Counted from the first letter of the stretch, positions 17,591-26,089 are shown. The stretch: 64,000 nucleotides of DNA from Candidatus Rhodobacter oscarellae (GCF_001078595.1 NZ_LFTY01000002.1:1802241-1866240), one strand, 5' to 3'. Notes: a model not told the origin generated them from the sequence alone. A program made the numbers and translations.

Positions 17591-17602
17591 GCCCCTGCTG
17601 GC

Positions 17603-19078
17603 CTATGGCAAGCATTCCATGTAGGTTTCGTTGTCCCAATCGGTGACGGTGGACATGAAGCGCGCGTACTCGTCGTGTTTGTACTCGTGGTAGAGACGGT
17701 ACATCTCGCCCGGCATGCCACGACGCACGACCTCGCTGCCTTCTAGGTGGCCCAGCGCCTCGCCCAGCGACATGGGCAGTTTCTTGACGTCCTTGCCCTC
17801 TTTGATCGCCTCGTAGATGTTGCGCTCCTCCGGCTCGCCGGGGCTGACATTGTTGTCGATCCCGTCATCCATCGCCGCCAAGAGGGTGGAGCCCATGATG
17901 TAGGGGTTCACCATCGAATCCACCGAGCGATACTCGAACCGGCCCGGCGCCGAGACCCGCAGGCCCGTGGTGCGGTTCTGGAAGCCCCAATCGGCGAAGA
18001 CCGGCGCCCAGAAGCCGGTATCCCAGAGCCGGCGATACGAATTCACCGTGGAACACCCAATCGCCGTCAGCGCCTGCAGGTGCTTGACCACACCGCCGAT
18101 CGCCACGAGCCCCTCGGCCCCCGGCATCTGCGGATCGTCGTCATCGGGCATGAACGTGTTCTCGCCGCCCTTCACATACATGTAGTTGTCGCGCATCCCC
18201 GGCAGGTTGTCGGGGTCGTTGCCGCATTTGACGAACTCGTCCTCTCCGCCGCGCCACAGGCTCATGTTGTGGTGGCAGCCCGAGGCCGACACGCCCATGA
18301 AGGGCTTGGTCATGAAGCAGGCGAAGATGCCATGCTCGCGCGCGACCTGGGCGCAGATCTGGCGGTACGTGGTCAGGCGGTCTGCGTTGCGCAGCACATC
18401 GTCGAACATCCAGTTCAGCTCAAGCTGCCCCGGCGCGTCCTCGTGGTCGCCCTGGATCATATCCAGGCCCATCTGGCGTGCATACTTGATGACCTGCATC
18501 GACACCGGGCGCAGCGATTCAAACTGGTCGATATGGTAGCAATAGGGCTTGGAATAGCCGGGGCCCGGCTTGCCGTTCTCGTCGAACTTCAGCCACATCA
18601 TCTCCGGCTCGGTGCCGATGCGCAGCTTGCGGCCGTGCTTGGCGGTGAACTCCTCGTGCAGCCGGCGCAGGTTGCCGCGCCCGTCCGAGGTCAGATACCC
18701 GCCCGGGTTTTCCTTTTCCTCGCGGTTGCGGAACAGCGTGGAATACATCCGCCCGATCTGCGGCGCCCAGGGCAGCTGCATGAAGGTCTCGGGCTCGGGG
18801 ATGCCCACCAGCTCGGCGGCCTCGGGGCCATAGCCCAGGTAGTTGCCCGCGCGGTCGGTAAAGAGGTTCACCGTGGCGCCGTAGACAAGCTGAAAGCCCT
18901 TCTTGGCAACGCTCTCCCAGTGATCGGCCGGGATGCCCTTGCCCATGATCTTGCCGGTGATCGAGACGAATTGCAGATAGAGATACTCGATCCCCAGCTT
19001 GTCGATCATCTCACGGACTTCTTTGATCTTCTCGTCGCGCCCGGGGGCGTCTACAAATCTCTCAAGATCGGTGGCCAC
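17603..19078 (-). CDS. Glutamine-synthetase-family ligase (amine:glutamate ligase candidate)
   Basis: This 491-aa protein of the glutamine synthetase superfamily would activate glutamate with ATP and join it to ammonia or an amine. The catalytic blocks are intact: GTEPEMM, PGQLELNW, SASGCHHNMSL, NSYRRLWD and RFEYRSVDSMVNPY. It is longer than the usual ~435-aa GlnT or GmaS, with an N-terminal segment of about 50 residues before the beta-grasp domain. It starts at GTG 19078 with GGGAG ten bases upstream. The mgs neighbours suggest gamma-glutamylation of methylamine or another amine, but I cannot assign it to GmaS with certainty. Confidence 0.82.
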   Translation of the reverse strand: MATDLERFVDAPGRDEKIKEVREMIDKLGIEYLYLQFVSITGKIMGKGIPADHWESVAKKGFQLVYGATVNLFTDRAGNYLGYGPEAAELVGIPEPETFMQLPWAPQIGRMYSTLFRNREEKENPGGYLTSDGRGNLRRLHEEFTAKHGRKLRIGTEPEMMWLKFDENGKPGPGYSKPYCYHIDQFESLRPVSMQVIKYARQMGLDMIQGDHEDAPGQLELNWMFDDVLRNADRLTTYRQICAQVAREHGIFACFMTKPFMGVSASGCHHNMSLWRGGEDEFVKCGNDPDNLPGMRDNYMYVKGGENTFMPDDDDPQMPGAEGLVAIGGVVKHLQALTAIGCSTVNSYRRLWDTGFWAPVFADWGFQNRTTGLRVSAPGRFEYRSVDSMVNPYIMGSTLLAAMDDGIDNNVSPGEPEERNIYEAIKEGKDVKKLPMSLGEALGHLEGSEVVRRGMPGEMYRLYHEYKHDEYARFMSTVTDWDNETYMECLP

Positions 19079-19138
19079 TGTGCTTTTACTCCCTGTTGTT
19101 GCGTTTATGGGGTCTTATGCCCCACTAAAATTAACTGG

Positions 19139-20476
19139 TTAGCTCCACGGGTAAGGACTGTTGGAAACCGGGTGCAGCTTGCCCTCGGCGAAGCGCGAAT
19201 TGCGGAAGGGCTCTAGCAGTTCCTGGCGCTCGCCCATCACCTCATCGGCGATCAGGTGCCCCACGCCGATCATCTTCCAGCCGTGGTTGCTGTCGGCGAT
19301 GACGGTGGCGTTCTCGTGGAAGGTGTCGAAAACCGGGAAGCTGTCGGGGGTGAAGCAGCCAATGCCGCCCGAGGCCTCCTTATGGTACTTGGGCATGGTG
19401 CCCTCATAGCGCTTCTGGCAATGCGCCAGCGCGCTGACCCACATATGCGCGAACTCGTGGCTGGAGACGAACTCCGGCGAGGACGGCCCGTAGGGGTCGA
19501 TCTGCACCTCGTCCACCGGCGTGTCGACCTTATAGGGCGAGGCGCCGCCCTGGATGCCGCCGAAATGAAAGTCGGGCTTATAGTAGATGCCCCACATCTC
19601 TTCGGTGATCAGGCTGCCATCCACCGTGGAATGCAGCGGCGCGTCGGTGTCCACATGCACCACGGGGCCAAGCGAGCCATCATCGGCGCGGCCCATGTCG
19701 GGGTCGATCTGCAAGACGCCCTCCTCCAGCTGCCAATAGCGCCACATGTCCATTTCCTGGCTCTGGTCGCCCGCCTTCACGGTGGTGCGCTTGGGCAGGC
19801 CCAGCATTGTCCAGAAGTCCCGCACCCAGGGCCCGGCCCCGATGACCACGTGGTCGCAGGCCACGGTGCCCTTGTCCGTCTCGACCGAGGCGATCGCTTT
19901 GGAGCCGCTCTCCTGGTTGAACCCGGTCACGGTGACGCCGGTGATGATCCGCACGCCCAGCTTCTCGACCTTGTCGGCCAGCGCGTACATAGTCTTGGTC
20001 TGGTTCGAATACCCGCCCTGCTCTTCGTGCAGCACGGACGTAATCCCCTGGGCCTGCCAGTCGCCGAACCAGCGCTTCATGTATTTGGCGCAATCGGCCT
20101 CGCCCTCGATGAAGTTCGAGCGATAGCCGATCTCCTGCTGCTGGGCGTAGATCGAGCCGACATCCTCGTGCATCGATTCGCTCGAGATCTGCAGGTATCC
20201 GACCGGGTGGTAGCTCAGCCCCTCTGGGTCGCTTTCCCAGACATTCACCGAATGCGCCATCAGGCGGCGCATTGCAGGCTGGAAGTAGTTGTTACGCACC
20301 ACGCCGCAGGCGATCCCGCTGGCCCCGGCGGCGATGCCGGTCTTGTCGAGGATGACGATCTGGCCCGCGACCTCCTCGCCCTTCTCAATCAGGCGCTCGG
20401 CCAGTCTCCATGCGGTCGAGACGCCGTGGATTCCTGCGCCGATAATGACGTATTTTGCCTGTTCTGGGAATGCCAT
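19139..20476 (-). CDS. FAD-dependent oxidoreductase, sarcosine-oxidase beta-like
   Basis: This 445-aa DAO-superfamily flavoprotein has an FAD site IIGAGIHGVSTAW near residue 12 and the segment GASGIACGVVRNNYF, which corresponds to the flavin-contact region of SoxB-type subunits. The C-terminal SNHGWKMIGVG block closes the FAD domain. SoxB homologues oxidise sarcosine or N-methylglutamate within a four-subunit enzyme, but the alpha, gamma and delta partners are not present here. The ATG at 20476 has AAAGGAACGAC upstream; an upstream frame to 20614 crosses the operator. It is the promoter-proximal gene of the amine locus. Confidence 0.85.
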   Translation of the reverse strand: MAFPEQAKYVIIGAGIHGVSTAWRLAERLIEKGEEVAGQIVILDKTGIAAGASGIACGVVRNNYFQPAMRRLMAHSVNVWESDPEGLSYHPVGYLQISSESMHEDVGSIYAQQQEIGYRSNFIEGEADCAKYMKRWFGDWQAQGITSVLHEEQGGYSNQTKTMYALADKVEKLGVRIITGVTVTGFNQESGSKAIASVETDKGTVACDHVVIGAGPWVRDFWTMLGLPKRTTVKAGDQSQEMDMWRYWQLEEGVLQIDPDMGRADDGSLGPVVHVDTDAPLHSTVDGSLITEEMWGIYYKPDFHFGGIQGGASPYKVDTPVDEVQIDPYGPSSPEFVSSHEFAHMWVSALAHCQKRYEGTMPKYHKEASGGIGCFTPDSFPVFDTFHENATVIADSNHGWKMIGVGHLIADEVMGERQELLEPFRNSRFAEGKLHPVSNSPYPWS

Positions 20477-20574
20477 GTCGTTCCTTTGCCGGGCTCTCGG
20501 GCGGGCCGAATCCCCGGCCTCCTTCGCTTGGTGTCGGTGAGATACTGCAACCGTTAATCCAAAAAGCAACCTTT

Positions 20575-20636
20575 TTTGATCCAAAATCGGGGATTTCGCT
20601 GGCAACTTCACCATTTTGGTATATTATTGGATCAAA
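20575..20636. promoter_or_regulatory. Inverted-repeat operator between the amine locus and its GntR regulator
   Basis: TTTGATCCAA (20575-20584) and TTGGATCAAA (20627-20636) are a perfect 10-bp inverted repeat, 42 bp apart. Inside lies a second inverted pair CCAAAAT/ATTTTGG (20581-20587 and 20613-20619), and a near copy TTAATCCAAAA occurs at 20554-20564. The region separates divergent genes and is AT-rich compared with its flanks. Binding by the adjacent GntR/FCD protein is inferred. Confidence 0.65.
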
Positions 20637-20658
20637 TGTGCTTAAGGAGTCGACCACT

Positions 20659-21330
20659 TTGAAACTAGGTGCCGCAGATATCGCCGCGACCCTGCGCAGG
20701 GAAATCCAGAAGGGGGAGCGCCGCCAGCACGAGCGCCTGCCCGCCGAGCGCCACTTGGCCACCGAGTACGGCGTGGCCCGCAACACGGTGCGCGAGGCGC
20801 TGAATCGCCTCGAGGATGAACACTTTGTCGAAACGCGACCCGGCAGCGGCACCTATGTCACGTTCCAGCCGCAGGAAACCGCCGCCAAGGCCGTCGAGCA
20901 AGCCAACCCGCTCGAGCTGATCGACGCGCGCTTTGCGTTGGAGCCACATATCTGCAGGCTTTGCGTGATCCATGGCCGCAGGGCAGATTTCGACAAGCTC
21001 GAAGCGCTTTGCGCGCGAATGGAGGCCTCCGCGGGCGACCCGGTTGGGTTTGCCGAAGCGGATACCGAGTTTCACCGCGTGCTGGCCGAGACCACCGGCA
21101 ACGGGCTATTGATCTGGATCATCGGGCAAATCAACTCCGTGCGCAGCCAGGACGAGTGGAACCGGATGCGGCAGTTAACCCTGGATGACGGCATCATCGC
21201 GCAATACAACACGCAGCACCGCCAGATCCTGAACGCAATCAAGACCCGCGAGCCCGAACGCGCGGCGAACATCATGAAAGAGCATCTGGAGACGGCACGC
21301 CTGTCGCTGACGCGGGCGGCCGCGACCTAG
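20659..21330 (+). CDS. GntR-family transcriptional regulator, FCD subfamily
   Basis: This 223-aa repressor or activator has an N-terminal winged helix (residues ~5-70: LPAERHLATEYGVARNTVREALNRLEDE, of which only the start is given) and a C-terminal FCD ligand domain (metal-type residues in DTEFHRVLAETTGN and TQHRQIL). It starts at TTG 20659, with AAGGAG nine bases upstream; the frame extends to 20455 but would read through the operator region and lacks a site. It diverges from the FAD oxidoreductase gene, so it probably controls the amine locus and itself. Confidence 0.88.
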   Translation: MKLGAADIAATLRREIQKGERRQHERLPAERHLATEYGVARNTVREALNRLEDEHFVETRPGSGTYVTFQPQETAAKAVEQANPLELIDARFALEPHICRLCVIHGRRADFDKLEALCARMEASAGDPVGFAEADTEFHRVLAETTGNGLLIWIIGQINSVRSQDEWNRMRQLTLDDGIIAQYNTQHRQILNAIKTREPERAANIMKEHLETARLSLTRAAAT

Positions 21331-21366
21331 CCCGTTCAAGCTATGCGTGAGATTGGTGTGGGGAAT

Positions 21367-21560
21367 GGCCTGGAGCGGGCGTTGGGACGGGCCAAATCTC
21401 TTGCAAGAGATTTGCACTTTCCTTCCAAGGAAAGTTGGGCTCGCAAGCGGCCAAGAGATCGCCCTAGGCGGATCATCGCGTGTCGCGCCAAAGAAACTCT
21501 TGCAAGAGTTTCGCAATTTTCTTGCAAGAAAATTGCCTCCTGCCAATGTCTACTCCAGGC
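21367..21560 (+). repeat. Four-palindrome intergenic element, copy 1
   Basis: The spacer between the GntR gene and preA holds four short palindromes in a row: AAATCTCTTGCAAGAGATTT (21394-21413), ACTTTCCTT-CC-AAGGAAAGT (21416-21435), GAAACTCTTGCAAGAGTTTC (21493-21512) and a 22-bp one at 21514-21535 with core TTTTCTTGCAAGAAAA. A second copy in reverse orientation is at 35237-35420. The left border TGGAGCGGGCGTTGG also occurs in the 280-bp element, so the two families share a module. Confidence 0.85.
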
Positions 21561-21601
21561 CAAGATCCGACATCTCCAGCTCCCAAGACCCAGAACCTCC
21601 C

Positions 21602-22906
21602 CTATTCCGCGGCCGGGCGGCTCGCTGGGTTGTTGGGATGCGTTGTCCAGTTGGCATAGTCCGGCTCCACCGGTTTGCCCGTGCGCTGATCCATCGCGCC
21701 CGGCGCCAGCTCCTCCATGGTGATGCAGCCCTCGACGGGGCAGACATTCACGCACAGATTGCACGCCACGCATTCGTCGTCCTGCACCTCGAACACGCGG
21801 TCGGCGGACATGGTGATCGCCTGGTGGCTAGTATCCTCGCAGGCCGCGTAGCAGCGCCCGCATTTGATGCAGTCCTCCTGGTCGATGCGCGCCTTGGTGA
21901 CGTAGTTGAGGTTCAGGTATTGCCAGTCGGTGACGTTGGGAACTGAACGGCCGATCAATTCCGGCAATGTCATGCCCTTGTCGTCCAGGTAGTCGCTCAG
22001 CCCGCTGATCATCTCTTGCACGACCTTGAACCCATAGGTCATCGCCGCGGTGCAGACCTGCACGTTGCCCGCGCCCAGGGCCAGGAACTCCGCCGCGTCG
22101 CGCCAGGTGGTCACCCCGCCGATGCCGCTGATCGGCAGGCCCGCCGTCTCGGGGTCGCGGGCGATCTCGGCCACCATGTTCAGCGCGATGGGTTTCACCG
22201 CCGCGCCGCAATAGCCGCCATGGCTACCCTTGCCATCGATGGAGGGCTCGGGGCTGAAATTGTCCAGGTTCACCGAGGTGATCGACGAGACCGTATTGAT
22301 CAGGCTCACCGCGTCCGCGCCGCCGTTATGCGCCGCCCGCGCCGGATAGCGGATGTCGGTGATGTTGGGCGTCAGCTTGACGATCACCGGCTTGTCGTAA
22401 TGCTCCTTGCACCAGCGCGTGACCATCTCGATATACTCGGGCACCTGCCCCACGGCCGAGCCCATGCCGCGCTCGGACATGCCATGCGGGCAGCCAAAGT
22501 TCAGCTCGATGCCGTCCGCGCCGGTCTCGGCCACGCGCGGCAGGATCGCCTTCCAGGCGGCCTCCTCGCAGGGCACCATGATCGAGACGATGACGGCACG
22601 GTCGGGGTAGTCCGCCTTTACCGCCGCGATCTCTTCAAGGTTGGTCTGGAGGGGGCGGTCGGTGATCAGCTCGATATTGTTGATCCCCAGCACGCGCCGG
22701 TCGGCGCCGTAGATCACACCATAGCGCGGGCCATTCACGTTGACGACGGGCGGGCCTTCCTCGCCCAGGGTCTTCCAGACCACGCCGCCCCAGCCCGCCT
22801 CGAAGGCGCGGCGCACGTTGTATTCCTTATCCGTGGGCGGGGCCGAGGCCAGCCAGAACGGGTTGGGGCTTTTGATGCCCAGAAAGTCGCTTGTCAGATC
22901 GGTCAT
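21602..22906 (-). CDS. preA: NAD-dependent dihydropyrimidine dehydrogenase, subunit PreA
   Basis: PreA carries the pyrimidine-reducing FMN site; with PreT it reduces uracil or thymine to the dihydro form. The 434-aa protein has an N-terminal FMN-binding barrel (FLGIKSPNPFWLASAPPTD, KLTPNITDI, GIGGVTTW) and a C-terminal ferredoxin domain with two 4Fe-4S motifs, CIKCGRCYAAC and CVACNLCVNVCP. The ATG has AAGGAG upstream and comes two bases after the stop of the 169-aa gene. Unusually, preT is about 1.7 kb away, behind three other genes. Confidence 0.93.
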   Translation of the reverse strand: MTDLTSDFLGIKSPNPFWLASAPPTDKEYNVRRAFEAGWGGVVWKTLGEEGPPVVNVNGPRYGVIYGADRRVLGINNIELITDRPLQTNLEEIAAVKADYPDRAVIVSIMVPCEEAAWKAILPRVAETGADGIELNFGCPHGMSERGMGSAVGQVPEYIEMVTRWCKEHYDKPVIVKLTPNITDIRYPARAAHNGGADAVSLINTVSSITSVNLDNFSPEPSIDGKGSHGGYCGAAVKPIALNMVAEIARDPETAGLPISGIGGVTTWRDAAEFLALGAGNVQVCTAAMTYGFKVVQEMISGLSDYLDDKGMTLPELIGRSVPNVTDWQYLNLNYVTKARIDQEDCIKCGRCYAACEDTSHQAITMSADRVFEVQDDECVACNLCVNVCPVEGCITMEELAPGAMDQRTGKPVEPDYANWTTHPNNPASRPAAE

Positions 22907-22908
22907 AG

Positions 22909-23406
22909 CTAGCTCTCCTTTTCGCCTAGAAGCTCGGACATATCGACGCCTGCGCCGTGCAATCTGTCTTTCGCTGCTTGCTGTATTTCGTCATCGAAGG
23001 TCTTTGGGTGCGAAAGCACGACGGCCTCAAAGGTCAGCCCCGGGAACCCCCTTTCGACTAGGGCCGGGAACCCAGCCGAAGCCTCCGGCTTCAGCACCAG
23101 GTCTGAAACGGTCCTGGCCTCGCCGTCCTTCGTGATCTTTTGCCGAGTTCGTGTGAGCCGCACTGTTTTGCCACGCTCGTCGCGAAACATTTCCTCAAGA
23201 GCGTGGATCGCCCGCCAAACATCAAACTCCACAGTCCCGGGCGTAGCCTCGGGCTGGACCACGCACAGGCGGTTGAAGGCCTCGCGCTCGACCTCCGCGT
23301 TCTTCAGGCGACGCGCGTTCGCGATCATATTTCTAAGACGCGCGGGATCTTCCAGCACTCGAATTCGCTCGATCGCGGCCCGGGTTTCTTTTGAGAGGTC
23401 ACTCAT
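22909..23406 (-). CDS. Conserved hypothetical protein
   Basis: This soluble protein of about 165 aa has a helical N-terminus (AAIERIRVLEDPARLRN) and a C-terminal half ending in a short linker. No recognised domain is visible. ATG 23406 is used; a TTG four codons earlier, with GAGAG in front, is an alternative. It is packed between preA and a small secreted protein, so it is co-transcribed with the preT-preA unit. No function can be given. Confidence 0.75.
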   Translation of the reverse strand: MSDLSKETRAAIERIRVLEDPARLRNMIANARRLKNAEVEREAFNRLCVVQPEATPGTVEFDVWRAIHALEEMFRDERGKTVRLTRTRQKITKDGEARTVSDLVLKPEASAGFPALVERGFPGLTFEAVVLSHPKTFDDEIQQAAKDRLHGAGVDMSELLGEKES

Positions 23407-23424
23407 CGAAGCATCCAATTTCTC

Positions 23425-23748
23425 TCAATTCGAGCACAGCGCATAGACACGGAATGTCAGCGGCAGTGGGCGGTCAGAGACGTTGCGGATCTCGACCCGC
23501 CAGCCATCCTCATGCGGGTAGCTGGCGGTGACCAGGAAATCGGCGCGGTCGTCGGGCAGGTTATAGAGGGCATAGCCGCCAGAGGTCAGGTTGTACCCCC
23601 GCGGACATGGCACTTCGCGGGCCACCTCCTCGCCCGCGCTGACGCGCTTGCGCTCGAAGCGCTCGGTCTCGCGGAGCGTCTCGGCGTGTAGGATCGCGGC
23701 CGGCACGGCCGCCATCCCCAACACCGCCGCAAAAAGCGTCTTCCTCAT
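23425..23748 (-). CDS. Small secreted hypothetical protein
   Basis: This 107-aa protein has a Sec signal peptide over residues 1-22 (MRKTLFAAVLGMAAVPAAIL, cleavage after HA). The mature part has two Cys (EVPCPRGYN and the C-terminal ALCSN) that could form a disulfide. The rest looks like a small beta sandwich (GGYALYNLPDD, WRVEIRNVSD). GAGGAACGC precedes the ATG, which lies seven bases after the methyltransferase stop. Function unknown. Confidence 0.75.
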   Translation of the reverse strand: MRKTLFAAVLGMAAVPAAILHAETLRETERFERKRVSAGEEVAREVPCPRGYNLTSGGYALYNLPDDRADFLVTASYPHEDGWRVEIRNVSDRPLPLTFRVYALCSN

Positions 23749-23755
23749 GCGTTCC

Positions 23756-24586
23756 TCATCCCTTCTGAAACACCATTTCCCAGGTCTCGGTGATGCCCTG
23801 CATCGAGGCGGCCATGGCGTTGCCGTAGCGAACCGGGGCCTCTTCGCCCATGATCAGCTGCAATCCCATCGGGCTCGGGCCGCTTTCTACCATGGCCTTG
23901 GACACCCGGCCAAAGAACTCTTTGGAGTAGTCGCCCCTGTTGCGCTCGGCCACCAGGGTCAGCCCGGCGGCGGCGGCGGCATCGCGATAGGCCTGCGGCG
24001 GCACCACAAAGCTGCTTTCGGGCACCGAGGACCAGGGCACCGGGAAGGTGATCGCCTCGCCATTGCCCTGCATAATGTCGAACAGCGCGAAGCGCCCGCC
24101 AGGCTTGAGCACCCGCGCCACGTCGCGCATCAGCGCAGTCTTATCCTCGATGTTCATGCCCACATGCAGCATCGTTGCGAAATCGAAACTGGCGTCGCTC
24201 ACCGGCATCTCCAGCGCGCTGCCCACCAGGAACCCCGTGCGATGCCCCAGCCCGCACATCTCGCTCAGGCTGGTGGCGACTGCGACAAAGGCGGGCGTCA
24301 GATCCACGCCATGCATATAGGACCCATAGCTTTCGGCGATGAACCGCGCCGTGCCGCCGATGCCAGAGCCCACATCCAACCCAGACATCTCGGCGGTCAG
24401 GCCCAGCGGCCCCAGCAGGGCCTCGGTCGCCTCCAGCCCGCCGGTGTGGAACTCGTCCACGCCCTTCAGGTCGGCTGGCTGGGGTGCCTCGGCATCGGCG
24501 CCCGCGGCAATCAGGCCGGCCTTAATGCGCTCTAGGATCGCACCGGTATCGTAATGCGTCGTTACTGTTGTCTCTAGCTCGGCCAT
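23756..24586 (-). CDS. SAM-dependent methyltransferase (class I, amine N-methyltransferase-like)
   Basis: This 276-aa class I methyltransferase has SAM motif I GLDVGSGIGGTAR (about residues 69-81), an acidic VDLTPAF, motif II FDFATMLHVGMNIED and the post-motif VLKPGGRFALFDI. The layout resembles sarcosine/dimethylglycine or phosphoethanolamine N-methyltransferases. It lies between preT and the small secreted protein. A methyltransferase inside a pyrimidine-reducing operon is unexpected, and its substrate is unknown. Confidence 0.82.
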   Translation of the reverse strand: MAELETTVTTHYDTGAILERIKAGLIAAGADAEAPQPADLKGVDEFHTGGLEATEALLGPLGLTAEMSGLDVGSGIGGTARFIAESYGSYMHGVDLTPAFVAVATSLSEMCGLGHRTGFLVGSALEMPVSDASFDFATMLHVGMNIEDKTALMRDVARVLKPGGRFALFDIMQGNGEAITFPVPWSSVPESSFVVPPQAYRDAAAAAGLTLVAERNRGDYSKEFFGRVSKAMVESGPSPMGLQLIMGEEAPVRYGNAMAASMQGITETWEMVFQKG

Positions 24587-24622
24587 GTCAGCGCCTAATT
24601 GGTTTCTGGAAATGCCCCCAGC

Positions 24623-25951
24623 TTACGCGATTGTAGCATGAATGTCCTCGGCGGCGTCGCGCCCCTCGGCCACGGCGGTCACCGTGAGGTCGTCGCCGCC
24701 CGTGGCGCAGTCCCCGCCCGCCCAGACCTTGGCCATGGAGGTCCTGCCATTGGCATCGACCTGGATCTTGCCGCCCTCCAGCGCCAGCCCCTGCGGCGCG
24801 CCGTCCAGGCGCTGCCCGATGGCCTTAAAGACCTGATCGGCGGCGATCCGAAACGTCTCGCCCGTGCCCTCAAGCCCGCCCGCGCCCTGCCTTGTGTATT
24901 CCAGCTCGATCTCCTGCGCGGCGCCGTTGCCATGCACCGCCACCGGCTGGGCGTTGCACAGGATCCGCACGCCCTTTTGCGCCGCAAGATCCTGTTCGAA
25001 CCCGCTGGCACCCATGCGGTCCTGGCCTCGGCGGTAGGCGATGGTGACGCTCTCGGCGCCCAAGAGCTTGGCCTGTACCGCGGCGTCGACGGCGGTCATC
25101 CCGCCGCCGATCACCACGACGTTGCGGCCGACCCCCAGGGAGGAAAGGTCATCGGCCTGCCGTAAATCAGCTATGAACTCAACGGCGTCGCGCACGCCGC
25201 CCTTGTCCTCGCCGTCTGCGCGCAAGGCGTTCACCCCCGCCAGACCTATCCCGAGGAACACGGCGTCGAATTCCGCCACCAGCGCATCAAGCCCGACGCT
25301 GTCCCCGATGGCCGCGTCGCGGCGGATCGCGATGCCGCCGATCTGCACCAGCCAGTCCACCTCGGCCTGGGCGAACCCGTCCACGGTTTTGTAGCTGGCG
25401 ATGCCGTACTCGTTCAGCCCGCCGGGCTTGGGGCGCGCGTCAAAGATCACCACGTCGTGGCCATGCATGGCCAGCCGGTGCGCGCAGGCCAGCCCCGCGG
25501 GCCCGGCCCCCGCCACCGCGACGCGCTTGCCCGTGGGCGCGGCGCGGCTGAAGGGGTGCGGCTTGGCCATCATGGTGTCGGTCGCAAAGCGCTGCAGGCG
25601 TCCGATCTCCACCGGCTTGCCCTCGGCGGCCTCACGCACGCAGGCCTCCTCGCACAGTGTCTCCGTCGGGCAGACCCGGGCGCACATGCCGCCCAGGATG
25701 TTCTGCTCAAAGATCGTCTTGGCCGCGGCTTCCGGCGTGCCGGTCGAGATCTGCCGGATAAAGAGCGGGATGTCGATCGTGGTCGGGCAGGCCGTCACGC
25801 AGGGCGCGTCGTGGCAGAAATAGCAGCGATCCGCGGCCACCGCGGCCTCGTGCCCGTCATAGGGCGCGTGCAGGTCGGCGAAGTTCCTCGCCAAGTCCTC
25901 GGCGCTCAGCCGCTGGTCGGCGATCCCTGGCGTAAAGGGGGTGTTGGCCAT
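24623..25951 (-). CDS. preT: NAD-dependent dihydropyrimidine dehydrogenase, subunit PreT
   Basis: PreT takes electrons from NAD(P)H and passes them to PreA. The 442-aa protein begins with the iron-sulfur block typical of GltD-like proteins (CYFCHDAPCVTACP and CARVCPTETLCEEAC). An FAD site AGAGPAGLACAHRL and a second nucleotide site VVIGGGMTAVDAA follow. The ATG at 25951 has AGGGAGCCTCTC upstream. It is the first gene of the operon and is preceded by an AT-rich operator-like site. Confidence 0.92.
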   Translation of the reverse strand: MANTPFTPGIADQRLSAEDLARNFADLHAPYDGHEAAVAADRCYFCHDAPCVTACPTTIDIPLFIRQISTGTPEAAAKTIFEQNILGGMCARVCPTETLCEEACVREAAEGKPVEIGRLQRFATDTMMAKPHPFSRAAPTGKRVAVAGAGPAGLACAHRLAMHGHDVVIFDARPKPGGLNEYGIASYKTVDGFAQAEVDWLVQIGGIAIRRDAAIGDSVGLDALVAEFDAVFLGIGLAGVNALRADGEDKGGVRDAVEFIADLRQADDLSSLGVGRNVVVIGGGMTAVDAAVQAKLLGAESVTIAYRRGQDRMGASGFEQDLAAQKGVRILCNAQPVAVHGNGAAQEIELEYTRQGAGGLEGTGETFRIAADQVFKAIGQRLDGAPQGLALEGGKIQVDANGRTSMAKVWAGGDCATGGDDLTVTAVAEGRDAAEDIHATIA

Positions 25952-25992
25952 GAGAGGCTCCCTATCTGCTTGGTTGCTCTCACTCTGGCATA

Positions 25993-26021
25993 GGTAATTT
26001 TTTTATCAAGTGGTAAAATTT
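25993..26021. promoter_or_regulatory. Operator-like site upstream of preT
   Basis: TTTTATCA-AG-TGGTAAAA (26001-26018) is an inverted repeat with one mismatch, and GGTAATTTT precedes it at 25993. It lies 42-70 bases upstream of the preT ATG in an AT-rich patch. A GntR-type regulator is plausible, but the sequence differs from the operator at 20575-20636, so the regulator is unknown. Confidence 0.5.
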
Positions 26022-26035
26022 GAAGGGGAAAGCAC

Positions 26036-26067
26036 AAAAAACGCCGCCTGCCCAAGCAAGCGGCGTC
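26036..26067 (-). terminator. Rho-independent terminator after ligC
   Basis: Read on the minus strand, ACGCCGC pairs with GCGGCGT around a 12-base loop, followed directly by a run of T. It lies 23 bases beyond the ligC stop and separates the lig operon from the preT promoter. Confidence 0.85.
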
Positions 26068-26089
26068 AAAACTGCAAAGCGCCTAGCGT

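Noticed and set aside
17603-19078. Naming the glutamine-synthetase-like gene gmaS outright
   Set aside because: The protein is about 55 residues longer than usual GmaS/GlnT and I could not separate the subfamilies by eye; a tree with characterised GmaS, GlnT and PuuA would decide.
21367-21560. CRISPR array
   Set aside because: The repeats are four different palindromes, not one repeated unit with equal spacers, and no cas gene is present.
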